Assembly: GCA_018819515.1 (NCBI GenBank)
Contig: JAHJPX010000005.1
Location: 1 to 64,000 of the forward strand
Reading direction: 5' to 3'
Source: Gammaproteobacteria bacterium
Lineage (GTDB): Bacteria > Pseudomonadota > Gammaproteobacteria > Burkholderiales > Rhodocyclaceae
DNA: 64,000 bases
The translations under genes were made by a program, and so were the position numbers. This document shows, piece after piece, positions 42,207 through 50,400 of this stretch (within the stretch, counting starts at the first letter, position 1; the number at the start of each line of letters is the position of its first letter). The notes beneath the pieces were generated by a model that worked only from the letters and a program-made list of their open reading frames with translations, was not told where the DNA came from and ran no database searches.

Positions 42207-42653
42207 ATGCAAGTGATTCTGATGGACAAAGTGGTGAACCTCGGCGGGCTGGGCGACATCGTCAAAGTCAAGGACGGCTACGCCCGCAACTACCTGATCC
42301 CGCAGGGCAAGGCCAAGCGCGCGACCGAGGAGAACAAGAAGGTGTTCGAGGCCCGTCGCGCCGAACTCGAAAAGGCGCAGGCCGAAAAGTTGGCCGAGGC
42401 GCAGGGCGTTGCTGCCAAGCTGGAAGGCTTGACGGTTCAACTGGTTCGCAAGGCCGGCGTCGACGGCCGCCTGTTCGGCTCCGTCGGCAACACCGACATC
42501 GCCGAAGCGCTGGCCGCCCAAGGCATCGAGATCGAACGGTCGGCAGTTCGCCTGCCGCTTGGCCCGATCAAGCAAGTGGGCGAGAACCGGATCGAGATCG
42601 CTGCCCACTCGGACGTGGTCGCGACCATCACCGTGGTGATTTCCGCCGAGTAG
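42207..42653 (+). CDS. rplI: 50S ribosomal protein L9
   Basis: The 148-residue protein begins M-Q-V-I-L-M-D-K-V-V-N-L-G-G-L-G-D and has K-D-G-Y-A-R-N-Y-L-I-P-Q-G-K-A, the long central helix and a C-terminal domain. It ends the operon at a strong terminator. Confidence 0.97.
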   Translation: MQVILMDKVVNLGGLGDIVKVKDGYARNYLIPQGKAKRATEENKKVFEARRAELEKAQAEKLAEAQGVAAKLEGLTVQLVRKAGVDGRLFGSVGNTDIAEALAAQGIEIERSAVRLPLGPIKQVGENRIEIAAHSDVVATITVVISAE

Positions 42654-42670
42654 TTGCTTCCGCAACGATC

Positions 42671-42703
42671 ATGAAAAAGGGCCGTCATGCGGCCCTTTTT
42701 CAT
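42671..42703 (+). terminator. Bidirectional terminator after rplI
   Basis: AAAAAGGGCCG and CGGCCCTTTTT form a perfect stem around a 5-nt loop, flanked by ATG/CAT. The T-run and A-run make it work in either direction. Confidence 0.9.
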
Positions 42704-42797
42704 GGCTTGTGCCTGACTCCTGATGGCGACAGGTGCACAAAATTGCGTTCGTCATGGCATACTGCGTTCAACAATTGAACACGGCGACATCTTTCCC

Positions 42798-43169
42798 TTG
42801 AATTCATCACCCGACGTTTACGACGAAATTCATCTGCGGGTTCTCCGGCAACTCGAATCCAAACCGGAAATGAGCCAGCGCGAACTCGCCGAGGCGCTTG
42901 GCGTGAGCCTCGGGAAAACGAACTATTGCGTGAGGGCCTTGCTCAACAAGGGGTTGATCAAGGTGCGGAACTTCCGCAATAGCCAAAACAAAGCGGCATA
43001 TGCGTACTACCTTACGCCGGCAGGGATAAGGCGCAAGGCGGGTCTGACGGCGGCGTTTCTCACCCGCAAGGTCAAGGAGTACGAAAGCCTGAAGCGCGAG
43101 ATCGATCTGTTGAAGATAGAGGCGGGACGAGCCACATCCGGCGCGACGAAGGTGGGTGTCGAGACATGA
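42798..43169 (+). CDS. MarR-family EPS-associated transcriptional regulator
   Basis: TTG at 42798 (L-N-S-S-P-D-V-Y-D-E-I-H) gives 123 residues; an upstream in-frame start at 42723 adds residues without family similarity. The winged-helix core M-S-Q-R-E-L-A-E-A-L-G-V-S-L-G-K-T-N-Y-C and V-R-N-F-R-N-S-Q-N-K-A-A-Y-A-Y matches the TIGR04176 regulators found at exopolysaccharide loci, followed by a coiled helix. It marks the start of the polysaccharide locus and may regulate it. Confidence 0.85.
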   Translation: MNSSPDVYDEIHLRVLRQLESKPEMSQRELAEALGVSLGKTNYCVRALLNKGLIKVRNFRNSQNKAAYAYYLTPAGIRRKAGLTAAFLTRKVKEYESLKREIDLLKIEAGRATSGATKVGVET

Positions 43170-43203
43170 GGCGGTCAGGCGGTAACGTCAAGGGAAATTT
43201 GCG

Positions 43204-44640
43204 ATGCTGATTCCAGTAGTTCTTTCGGGGGGTGCCGGTACTCGTCTTTGGCCGGTTTCGCGCGAAGCGCACCCAAAGCCGTTTATTCAGCTTCCAGATG
43301 GACAAAGCCTGCTGCAGAAGACGTTTCTTCGGGCTGCAGCCCTCGACCGCGTTGCGGAAGTGCTTACGGTGACCAACCGTGACTACTATTTCAAAACCAA
43401 GGACGAATACACAGCCTGTCAGTCCGAGGCCCGAACCGCTTTCCTGCTTGAGCCTTGCGGCCGTAATACGGCACCAGCGGTCGCATTGGCCGCGTTGTAC
43501 GTCCAGCAGGCTCACGGCCCGGAGGCTACACTGCTCGTAATGCCAGCCGATCATTTGATCGCCGATTTGCAGGCATTTTCAGACGCTGTCGCTGCTGCCC
43601 AAGAACTGGCTGCTCAAGGCTACCTGGCTACTTTCGGCATTCAACCCACTTCACCAGAAACCGGATTTGGTTATATCGAGGCGGGATCAGAATCGATCTT
43701 GAAAACCAGTCTCGGCAAGAGGGCGCGGCGGTTTGTCGAAAAGCCTGATGCCGCAAAGGCAGCCGAATATGTGGCGGCGGGTAATTTCTACTGGAATTCG
43801 GGGATGTTCTGCTTCCAGGCCGGAACCTTTATTGCCGCGATGGAAGCTGTTTGTCCAGAAGTACTAGAAGCGGCTCGGGTGTGTTGGGCTGCAACTCGGG
43901 AGAACAATGCCGGCAGCGTCGCCATGTTCGAGTTGGAGCAAGCAAGCTTTGCGGCCCAATCGGACATCTCGATCGACTACGCAGTGATGGAGAAAGCCGA
44001 GAACGTCGCGGTCGTTCCCTGCAATCTGGGGTGGAGCGACATCGGTTCCTGGAACGCGCTGGCAGACCTCATTCCTCCCGACTCGGACGGCAATCGTACG
44101 CTCGGGGATGCCGTGCTAGTCGGCTCAAAGAATACCTTCGTCCAAAGCGAGCATCACCTTGTGGCGGCGGTTGGTGTCGAGGATCTTATGATCATTGATA
44201 CCCAAGATGCCGTACTTGTTGCGCATAAGGACAAGAGCCAGGACGTACGCAAAGTCGTTCAGCGGCTCAAGCAGCACGGCCATGAGGCGTATCGATTGCA
44301 CCGTACCGTCTCTCGTCCCTGGGGCACGTACACCGTGCTCGAGGAAGGCAAGCGTTTCAAAATGAAGCGTATCGAGGTAAAGCCCGGCGCATCGCTCTCA
44401 CTGCAAATGCACCATCACCGCAGCGAACACTGGATTGTCGTTTCCGGCATGGCCAAGGTGGTCATCGGGGACCATGAGCTGTTTGTCGATACCAACCAGT
44501 CCACCTATATACCCGCGGGACACAAGCATCGCCTGGAAAATCCCGGAATACTGGATCTGGTGATGATCGAGGTTCAAAGCGGCGAATATCTGGGGGAAGA
44601 CGATATCGTGCGTTTTGAAGACAACTACGGGCGTTGCTGA
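43204..44640 (+). CDS. manC: Mannose-1-phosphate guanylyltransferase / mannose-6-phosphate isomerase
   Basis: The 478-residue type II bifunctional enzyme has S-G-G-A-G-T-R-L-W-P-V-S-R-E-A-H-P-K-P-F, R-N-T-A-P-A-V-A-L-A, R-F-V-E-K-P-D, N-S-G-M-F and a C-terminal cupin isomerase (K-P-G-A-S-L-S-L-Q-M-H-H-H-R-S-E-H-W). It makes GDP-mannose for the Gmd/Rmd branch downstream. AAGGGAAA precedes the ATG; its stop overlaps wzm. Confidence 0.94.
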   Translation: MLIPVVLSGGAGTRLWPVSREAHPKPFIQLPDGQSLLQKTFLRAAALDRVAEVLTVTNRDYYFKTKDEYTACQSEARTAFLLEPCGRNTAPAVALAALYVQQAHGPEATLLVMPADHLIADLQAFSDAVAAAQELAAQGYLATFGIQPTSPETGFGYIEAGSESILKTSLGKRARRFVEKPDAAKAAEYVAAGNFYWNSGMFCFQAGTFIAAMEAVCPEVLEAARVCWAATRENNAGSVAMFELEQASFAAQSDISIDYAVMEKAENVAVVPCNLGWSDIGSWNALADLIPPDSDGNRTLGDAVLVGSKNTFVQSEHHLVAAVGVEDLMIIDTQDAVLVAHKDKSQDVRKVVQRLKQHGHEAYRLHRTVSRPWGTYTVLEEGKRFKMKRIEVKPGASLSLQMHHHRSEHWIVVSGMAKVVIGDHELFVDTNQSTYIPAGHKHRLENPGILDLVMIEVQSGEYLGEDDIVRFEDNYGRC

Positions 44641-45434
44641 TGGTAGCAATACTGCGGCCGTTGTGGGCCTATCGCGGCTTCATTCTGGGCAGTGTAAAGC
44701 GCGAATTTCAATCCAAGTACCGCGAGTCCCTGCTTGGTGGCGCATGGATGGTAATCAACCCGCTGGCGATGATTGTCGTATACACCGTCATCTTTTCGCA
44801 AGTAATGAAGGCACGGCTACCGGGTGTCGACTCGACTTTCGCCTACAGTATTTATCTTTGTGCGGGCGTTCTCACCTGGGGACTGTTCGCGGAAATTTCC
44901 GGACGAGCCCAAAATATCTTTCTCGAAAACGCCAACCTACTCAAGAAACTCAGCTTTCCTCGTCTGTGCCTTCCGACAGTGGTGGTCCTGAATGCGCTGC
45001 TCAACTTCTCAATCATCTTCGGTCTGTTCACTGGTTTTCTTGTAATAACTGGCACCTTCCCGGGCTGGGTCTATCTCGCCCTGGCTCCGCTTCTGCTCAT
45101 CCAGGTTGCATTCGCTATCGGCCTCGGCATCTCGCTGGGCGTGCTCAACGTTTTCTTCCGTGATGTTGGCCAACTATTTGGCGTGATTCTGCAGTTCTGG
45201 TTCTGGCTAACGCCCATCGTCTATCCGGCAACCATCTTGCCGGAGTTCGCTCGCCCACTGATGGATTACAACCCCTTGGCCAGTCTGATGGCTGCTTATC
45301 AAACCATTTTGGTAAACGGTCAGTGGCCAGATTGGCAAAGCCTCTGGTTGGTGACGCTGCTTGCTGCACTGTTCTCCGCGATAGGGCTCCGGCTGTTCCG
45401 TAAACATGCTGGCGAAATGGTGGACGAACTCTGA
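44640..45434 (+). CDS. wzm: O-polysaccharide ABC transporter permease
   Basis: ATG at 44640 overlaps the manC stop (TGATG); 264 residues. Six helices of an ABC-2 permease, with K-R-E-F-Q-S-K-Y-R-E-S-L-L-G and F-F-R-D-V-G-Q-L-F-G-V-I-L-Q-F-W-F-W. It should export a completed polysaccharide on its lipid carrier with the Wzt ATPase, to which it is fused by a one-base overlap of start and stop. Confidence 0.9.
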   Translation: MVAILRPLWAYRGFILGSVKREFQSKYRESLLGGAWMVINPLAMIVVYTVIFSQVMKARLPGVDSTFAYSIYLCAGVLTWGLFAEISGRAQNIFLENANLLKKLSFPRLCLPTVVVLNALLNFSIIFGLFTGFLVITGTFPGWVYLALAPLLLIQVAFAIGLGISLGVLNVFFRDVGQLFGVILQFWFWLTPIVYPATILPEFARPLMDYNPLASLMAAYQTILVNGQWPDWQSLWLVTLLAALFSAIGLRLFRKHAGEMVDEL

Positions 45435-46726
45435 TGGGGTCCATAACCGTTTCAAACTTGGGCAAGGCGTATAAGCAATACCCCGCCCGTTGGGCCCGGC
45501 TGTTGGAATGGCTTGACCCACGTGGCAAGTCCCGTCACCAGTTGCATTGGGTGCTGCAGGATATCAACTTCACCGTAGATCCGGGTGAGACCGTGGGGAT
45601 CATCGGTATCAATGGCGCAGGCAAGAGCACCTTGCTCAAAATGATCACCGGTACCACCCAGCCGACCACCGGGAGTGTACATGTAACTGGCCGCGTCGCA
45701 GCCCTGCTCGAGTTGGGAATGGGGTTCCACCCCGACTTTACTGGGCGGCAGAATGCCATTATGGCCGCTCAATTGTTAGGCCTTGATGTTGAAGAGGTAG
45801 GGCAGCTGATGCCAGCAATTGAGAACTTTGCTGACGTCGGAGACTACTTCGATCAGCCAACACGAGTCTACTCGAGTGGGATGCTGGCTCGGGTTGCATT
45901 TTCGGTTGCCACTGCCGTACGCCCAGATGTCCTGATTGTCGATGAGGCACTAAGTGTCGGAGACATGGCATTCCAGGCAAAGTGCATGCAACGTATGAAT
46001 TCGCTGCGTGAATCTGGTGTGACAGTATTGTTCGTCAGCCATGCCCTAAACCAGATACGACAGTTCTGCGGTAAAGCCTTGTACATCAAGAACGGATTGC
46101 TTCATTCGTTTGGCGAGGCCGGAACTGTTTGCGATAAATATCAGAATGATTTGGCAGGAACGAAACCTCAGTCAGAGCCGACTTGTAATCTTGACCGCGT
46201 AGAAACAAAAGCGCGTATCGGGCGGTTTGAGCAAGACAATCGACTGAGGGCGCACTCTGTGGACGAAACATCCGGGAGTATGGAGTTGTCGTTTTCGGCA
46301 TTCCAAGTCCTTGATGAGTGTGGTCGCGAGTTATCAGCGTGTCATCCTGGAGCTTCGGTTGTATTCAAAGCGTGCATTTCGGCCAACTCGGATGTCCCGG
46401 CTGGCGCGGCAGTCGGATTGCTAATAGCGGACAAGACAGGCTATCCGCTACTGAGCTGTAACTCCAATTACTACTCGACTCGGCTACCAGACCTGAGGCG
46501 GGGCGATCGGGCAATCATGACCTGGCGTTTGATGTGGCCATTCTATTCTGGAGAACTGAGGGTGGATATCGGCATCAAACCCGACCCATTCTCTTCAGAT
46601 TTCTACGACCGAGTATTTTGTGCCAAGACGATTGCGTGCAGTACTCCGGTAGCGCTGCTGAAAGAAAATTTTGGGGGATTCTTGCATGTTCATGCAGATG
46701 TGGAAGTTACTGCGGCCAACGGATAA
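45434..46726 (+). CDS. wzt: O-polysaccharide ABC transporter ATPase with C-terminal carbohydrate-binding domain
   Basis: The 430-residue protein has Walker A G-I-N-G-A-G-K-S-T-L-L (about 57-67), signature Y-S-S-G-M-L-A-R-V and Walker B V-L-I-V-D-E-A-L-S-V-G-D. A second domain from about 280 (M-E-L-S-F-S-A-F-Q-V-L-D) is a Wzt-type beta-sandwich that in other systems recognises the polymer's non-reducing end, often a methyl or phosphate cap. Two methyltransferases nearby could make such a cap. Confidence 0.9.
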   Translation: MGSITVSNLGKAYKQYPARWARLLEWLDPRGKSRHQLHWVLQDINFTVDPGETVGIIGINGAGKSTLLKMITGTTQPTTGSVHVTGRVAALLELGMGFHPDFTGRQNAIMAAQLLGLDVEEVGQLMPAIENFADVGDYFDQPTRVYSSGMLARVAFSVATAVRPDVLIVDEALSVGDMAFQAKCMQRMNSLRESGVTVLFVSHALNQIRQFCGKALYIKNGLLHSFGEAGTVCDKYQNDLAGTKPQSEPTCNLDRVETKARIGRFEQDNRLRAHSVDETSGSMELSFSAFQVLDECGRELSACHPGASVVFKACISANSDVPAGAAVGLLIADKTGYPLLSCNSNYYSTRLPDLRRGDRAIMTWRLMWPFYSGELRVDIGIKPDPFSSDFYDRVFCAKTIACSTPVALLKENFGGFLHVHADVEVTAANG

Positions 46727-46730
46727 GGCA

Positions 46731-47456
46731 ATGCAAAACATCGTGACGACTCCACAAGCGGTACAACACGTCCCAGAGCGGGACTATTCGTTGTTGAGCG
46801 GGGAAAGACAAGTAGGTCGATCGCTTGACGATATCCGTCGGGACCATACGGTTCGCTATGAACTAGCCGAGCGCGTGATCCGACTCTGTCAGTACGAAAG
46901 TTCAAATATTCTTGATCTTTTTTGTGGAAACGGCTACGGGACATACCTTGTTGCAAGGGACTTTGCGAAGGCTCAGGTTTTCGGCGTTGACGGATCTAAC
47001 GAAGCCATAGACATGGCGAATGAATACTATTCGCTGCCAAACAACCTGTTTTCGTTCAAACGATATCCGTTTCGTCTTCCTGAAGGTGCTTTTGATTTTG
47101 TAATCTGCTTCGAGTCATTGGAACACGTAGAAGAAGATCATTCCCTGCTCCGGGAAATTTGCGGAAGTTTGAAACCAGGCGGTCGAGCATTGATTTCTGT
47201 GCCTAATCAGGAGCGGCATCCACTTGAAAAAAATCCACACCAATTTCACTTTCGACATTACCGGCACGACGACTTCCTGCGTATGGCAATGTTCGGTTTT
47301 TCGTTGGAATCGTGGTACGGACAAGATGTCTATTCGTTTTCCCCGGAAGGAATCAACACATTTCAATTGCTTCCGCCAGCGCAAATGGAACTCAAGCAGG
47401 GCGTTTCTGGACAGGTGAACATCTTCCTGCTACGAAAGAAAGCTTCACCGTCATGA
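46731..47456 (+). CDS. Class I SAM-dependent methyltransferase
   Basis: ATG at 46731 gives 241 residues. It has the glycine-rich SAM site (I-L-D-L-F-C-G-N-G-Y-G-T), V-F-G-V-D-G-S, F-D-F-V-I-C-F-E-S-L-E-H-V and L-K-P-G-G-R-A-L-I-S. The next gene's ATG overlaps its stop (ATGA). In this setting it may cap the polysaccharide chain; the acceptor cannot be read from the sequence. Confidence 0.82.
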   Translation: MQNIVTTPQAVQHVPERDYSLLSGERQVGRSLDDIRRDHTVRYELAERVIRLCQYESSNILDLFCGNGYGTYLVARDFAKAQVFGVDGSNEAIDMANEYYSLPNNLFSFKRYPFRLPEGAFDFVICFESLEHVEEDHSLLREICGSLKPGGRALISVPNQERHPLEKNPHQFHFRHYRHDDFLRMAMFGFSLESWYGQDVYSFSPEGINTFQLLPPAQMELKQGVSGQVNIFLLRKKASPS

Positions 47457-50400
47457 AGCGCAAAGTGCATTTCATTGGTGACGTCAGCCGCGCAGGGCAG
47501 GCCGGTAACATTAGGAAACTGTATTGGCTGTTCTCTCCAGTGTTCAAGCAAATGGATGTTGAGTGCTTGCTCCACATCAGTCAAGTCAATGAATCGACTG
47601 ACTTACAGGAGAATATCGGGGCATGGAAGGCGTCTTTAGACGGATCCGGAGTGAGCCCACTCAAGGATCTCGATTTGGAGGATGTCGCAGTAATCGCGTT
47701 TGAGGCTGCTCCGCGTGATTTGGACTATTTGACCGAGCGCAACGTATCGTGGGTGAACCTGGCGATACATCCACTCCGGTTTCTGGACGATCTGTATTTT
47801 GAGGTCACGACATCGTTCGATTTTGATGTCCAGCCTCTGGCTGCGAGTTCCGAGTGGATTGCGCTGTGTGCCAACGCTATTCGGATGAAGAGTGCTGGAG
47901 GTATCTCAGAAAAACACGAAAGTTCGTTGCTGATATTGGGGCAAACCCCGATCGATAAAAGTGTTTGGTTTGATGGTACTTTCAAGGGGTTGAACGATTA
48001 TGTCGAGCAAATCGACCAATTGGCGAAGGATCATGCTCGAGTCTACTATCGCCCTCATCCCAACCTGACGAACCCGGTTCTTGACGAAGAAATATGTTGC
48101 CGCTATGGCGCAACGGTCGTAGCCGACCGCGACATATATGGGCTCTTGTGTTCGGGCAATTTTGCAACGGTGTGTGCGATAAGTTCTTCAGTTATTGCCG
48201 AGGCACCATGGTTTGGTTTGTGCGGTGAATTGCTTGAGACTCGCGCAAAGCGTTTTGGTCCTCCAATTAGCTATTCGCGCTTGCTCAATGCCCATGGCTT
48301 CTGGTCATCAGGGCTACTGGAAGGGGAGTGCGGATCGGATACGTGGGCCATCGTTGACGCGGTGCCTGCCAATTTTCTGCGCAACGCTTTTGAGTACTGG
48401 GGATACGTTACGCCCGAGCGTGAAATGAGAGAGAAGGTGCGAGAACTTGAATCGAAGATGGACGCAAGGGACTTCATTGCGCGAATCGAGGCGGAAGGTC
48501 GCGTAGCTGCGGCTGAAGCCGAAGCCAAAGCCCAGCAGGCCGAAGCCAAAGCCCAGCAGGCCGAAGCTAAAGCCCAGCAGGCCGAAGCTAAAGCCCAGCA
48601 GGCCGAAGCCAAAGCCCAGCAGGCCGAAGCCAAAGCCCAGCAGGCCGAAGCCAAAGCCCAGCAGGCCGAAGCCAAAGCCCAGCAGGCCGAAGCCCATTCC
48701 AATGAGATACTTAGCAGCCGTTCTTGGCGCGTTACTGCGCCGCTACGCCATATCACGTATCAGCTTCAGAGGTTGCTTTCCAGGTTTAGGCGAGTTGCAA
48801 AGTCGATTGTCGTCCGTTCGATTCTCTTAATGCAGCCAATCGTTCTGCACAACAACACCCTGAGGCAGTCGGCCTTGTTTTTCCTGAACAAGTTTCCGAG
48901 ACTCAAGCACAGGGTAAGAAGCGCTCTATTCCGGCGCGCCACTAGCGTGGTCGAACAGAGTTTGAGGCCCGTCGAGGCGGTGGCGACGGAGTATTTCCTC
49001 CCTGAGGATGAAAGGGCCGTGCTGTTCTATGTCGAGCATACGGCGACTTTCGACCGCATAACCGGCATTCAGAGAGTTTGCCATAAACTTTCCGCCATGC
49101 TTGAAAGCGGTGGTGAAGTGCTGATCTTGGTAAAGCTTGATCATTCAACGCTCAACCTCATCCCGTTGAGCAGCGACGAGAGGCGGCATTTCCTCACTAT
49201 GTCTGGACGACGCCTCGAAGATCAGAAGTACAGGCTCGATGATCCGGCGGTGTTTCAGAGATTCATGGGCAGTTTGCGCAGTCAGCCACGGCATCCCTGG
49301 CTGATCATCCCCGAGATTCCTTATCACACGACGCACGCTACTCCACCAACATCGAGATTGATTAAGTTGGCACGTGATTTCGGTCTAAGAGTGGGTGTTG
49401 TCTTCTATGACGTCATTCCGTTCCTGACGAAAGATGCAGCGGAGAATGCAGGTAAGCATGCGAATTACATGTCGACGGTTGCGCTGGCTGATGTGATCTG
49501 GCCGATATCTTTCTATTCATCAAGCCTCATGGTCGACTACTACCGCCGCTATGAGAAGCTGAATGAAGCGGAGATGCCCATCATTTCAGTTGCTACTTTA
49601 GCCGGGGAGATGGACACGCCGCGTGAAATAGGTCGCAATCCCAATATTGGCCAGAACATCGTCTGCGTCGGCACGATTGACGAGCGAAAGAATCAAATTA
49701 CCCTTATTAAGGCATTTAATAGGTATTGCGAGGAACATCGCGAAGCGCACTGGACCCTTAACCTTGTAGGGATGGTGCGCAACAACTACAAGCAGATCAT
49801 AGAAAAGGAAGCTGCCGGGAATCCGAGAATCAAGTTTAACTACAACGCCAGGGACGAGGATATTAGACGGTTCTACATGAACTGCGACTTTACGGTCTTT
49901 CCGTCACTCGAGGAGGGATACGGCCTACCTATCATCGAAAGTCTTTGGAATATCCGACCCTGCATCTGCGCAAACTTCGGTTCTATGGCCGAGTTGTCCG
50001 TCGATGGCGGTTGCGTCACTGTCGACACCAGTAGCGCGGACGCCCTGCACTCTGCCATCACCGATCTTATCGAAGACCAGGATCTCTATCAGCAGAAGGT
50101 TAAGGAAATCATACGGCGTCCAGTCAAGACGTGGTACGAATATGCTAGAGAAATTGCTTCCGATATGGATAGGCTGCAATTTGGCAGGCGCTACGACGGG
50201 TTGATCTACTACTGGATCGACGCAACCTTGGCCGCGAACGGGAACACGGGAATTCAGAGGGTCAATCGTCAACTCGCCAAACAACTCATACAACAAGGTC
50301 ACAAAGTCGTACCGTTAAAGTGGGATGAGCAGCGCCGATGCGTCGTTTTTGCTACAGATGAAGATCTTGATTACATGGCTCTTTGGAATGGACCGGCACA

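Noticed and set aside
48521..48688. Regular direct repeats that could suggest a CRISPR array or satellite
   Set aside because: Units are contiguous, in frame and encode a heptad coiled coil; there are no spacers or cas genes.
49281..49297. GTCAGCCACGGC in the giant glycosyltransferase gene, resembling the element
   Set aside because: Only about seven bases agree in a row and the leading A-run and the ACGCC end are missing.
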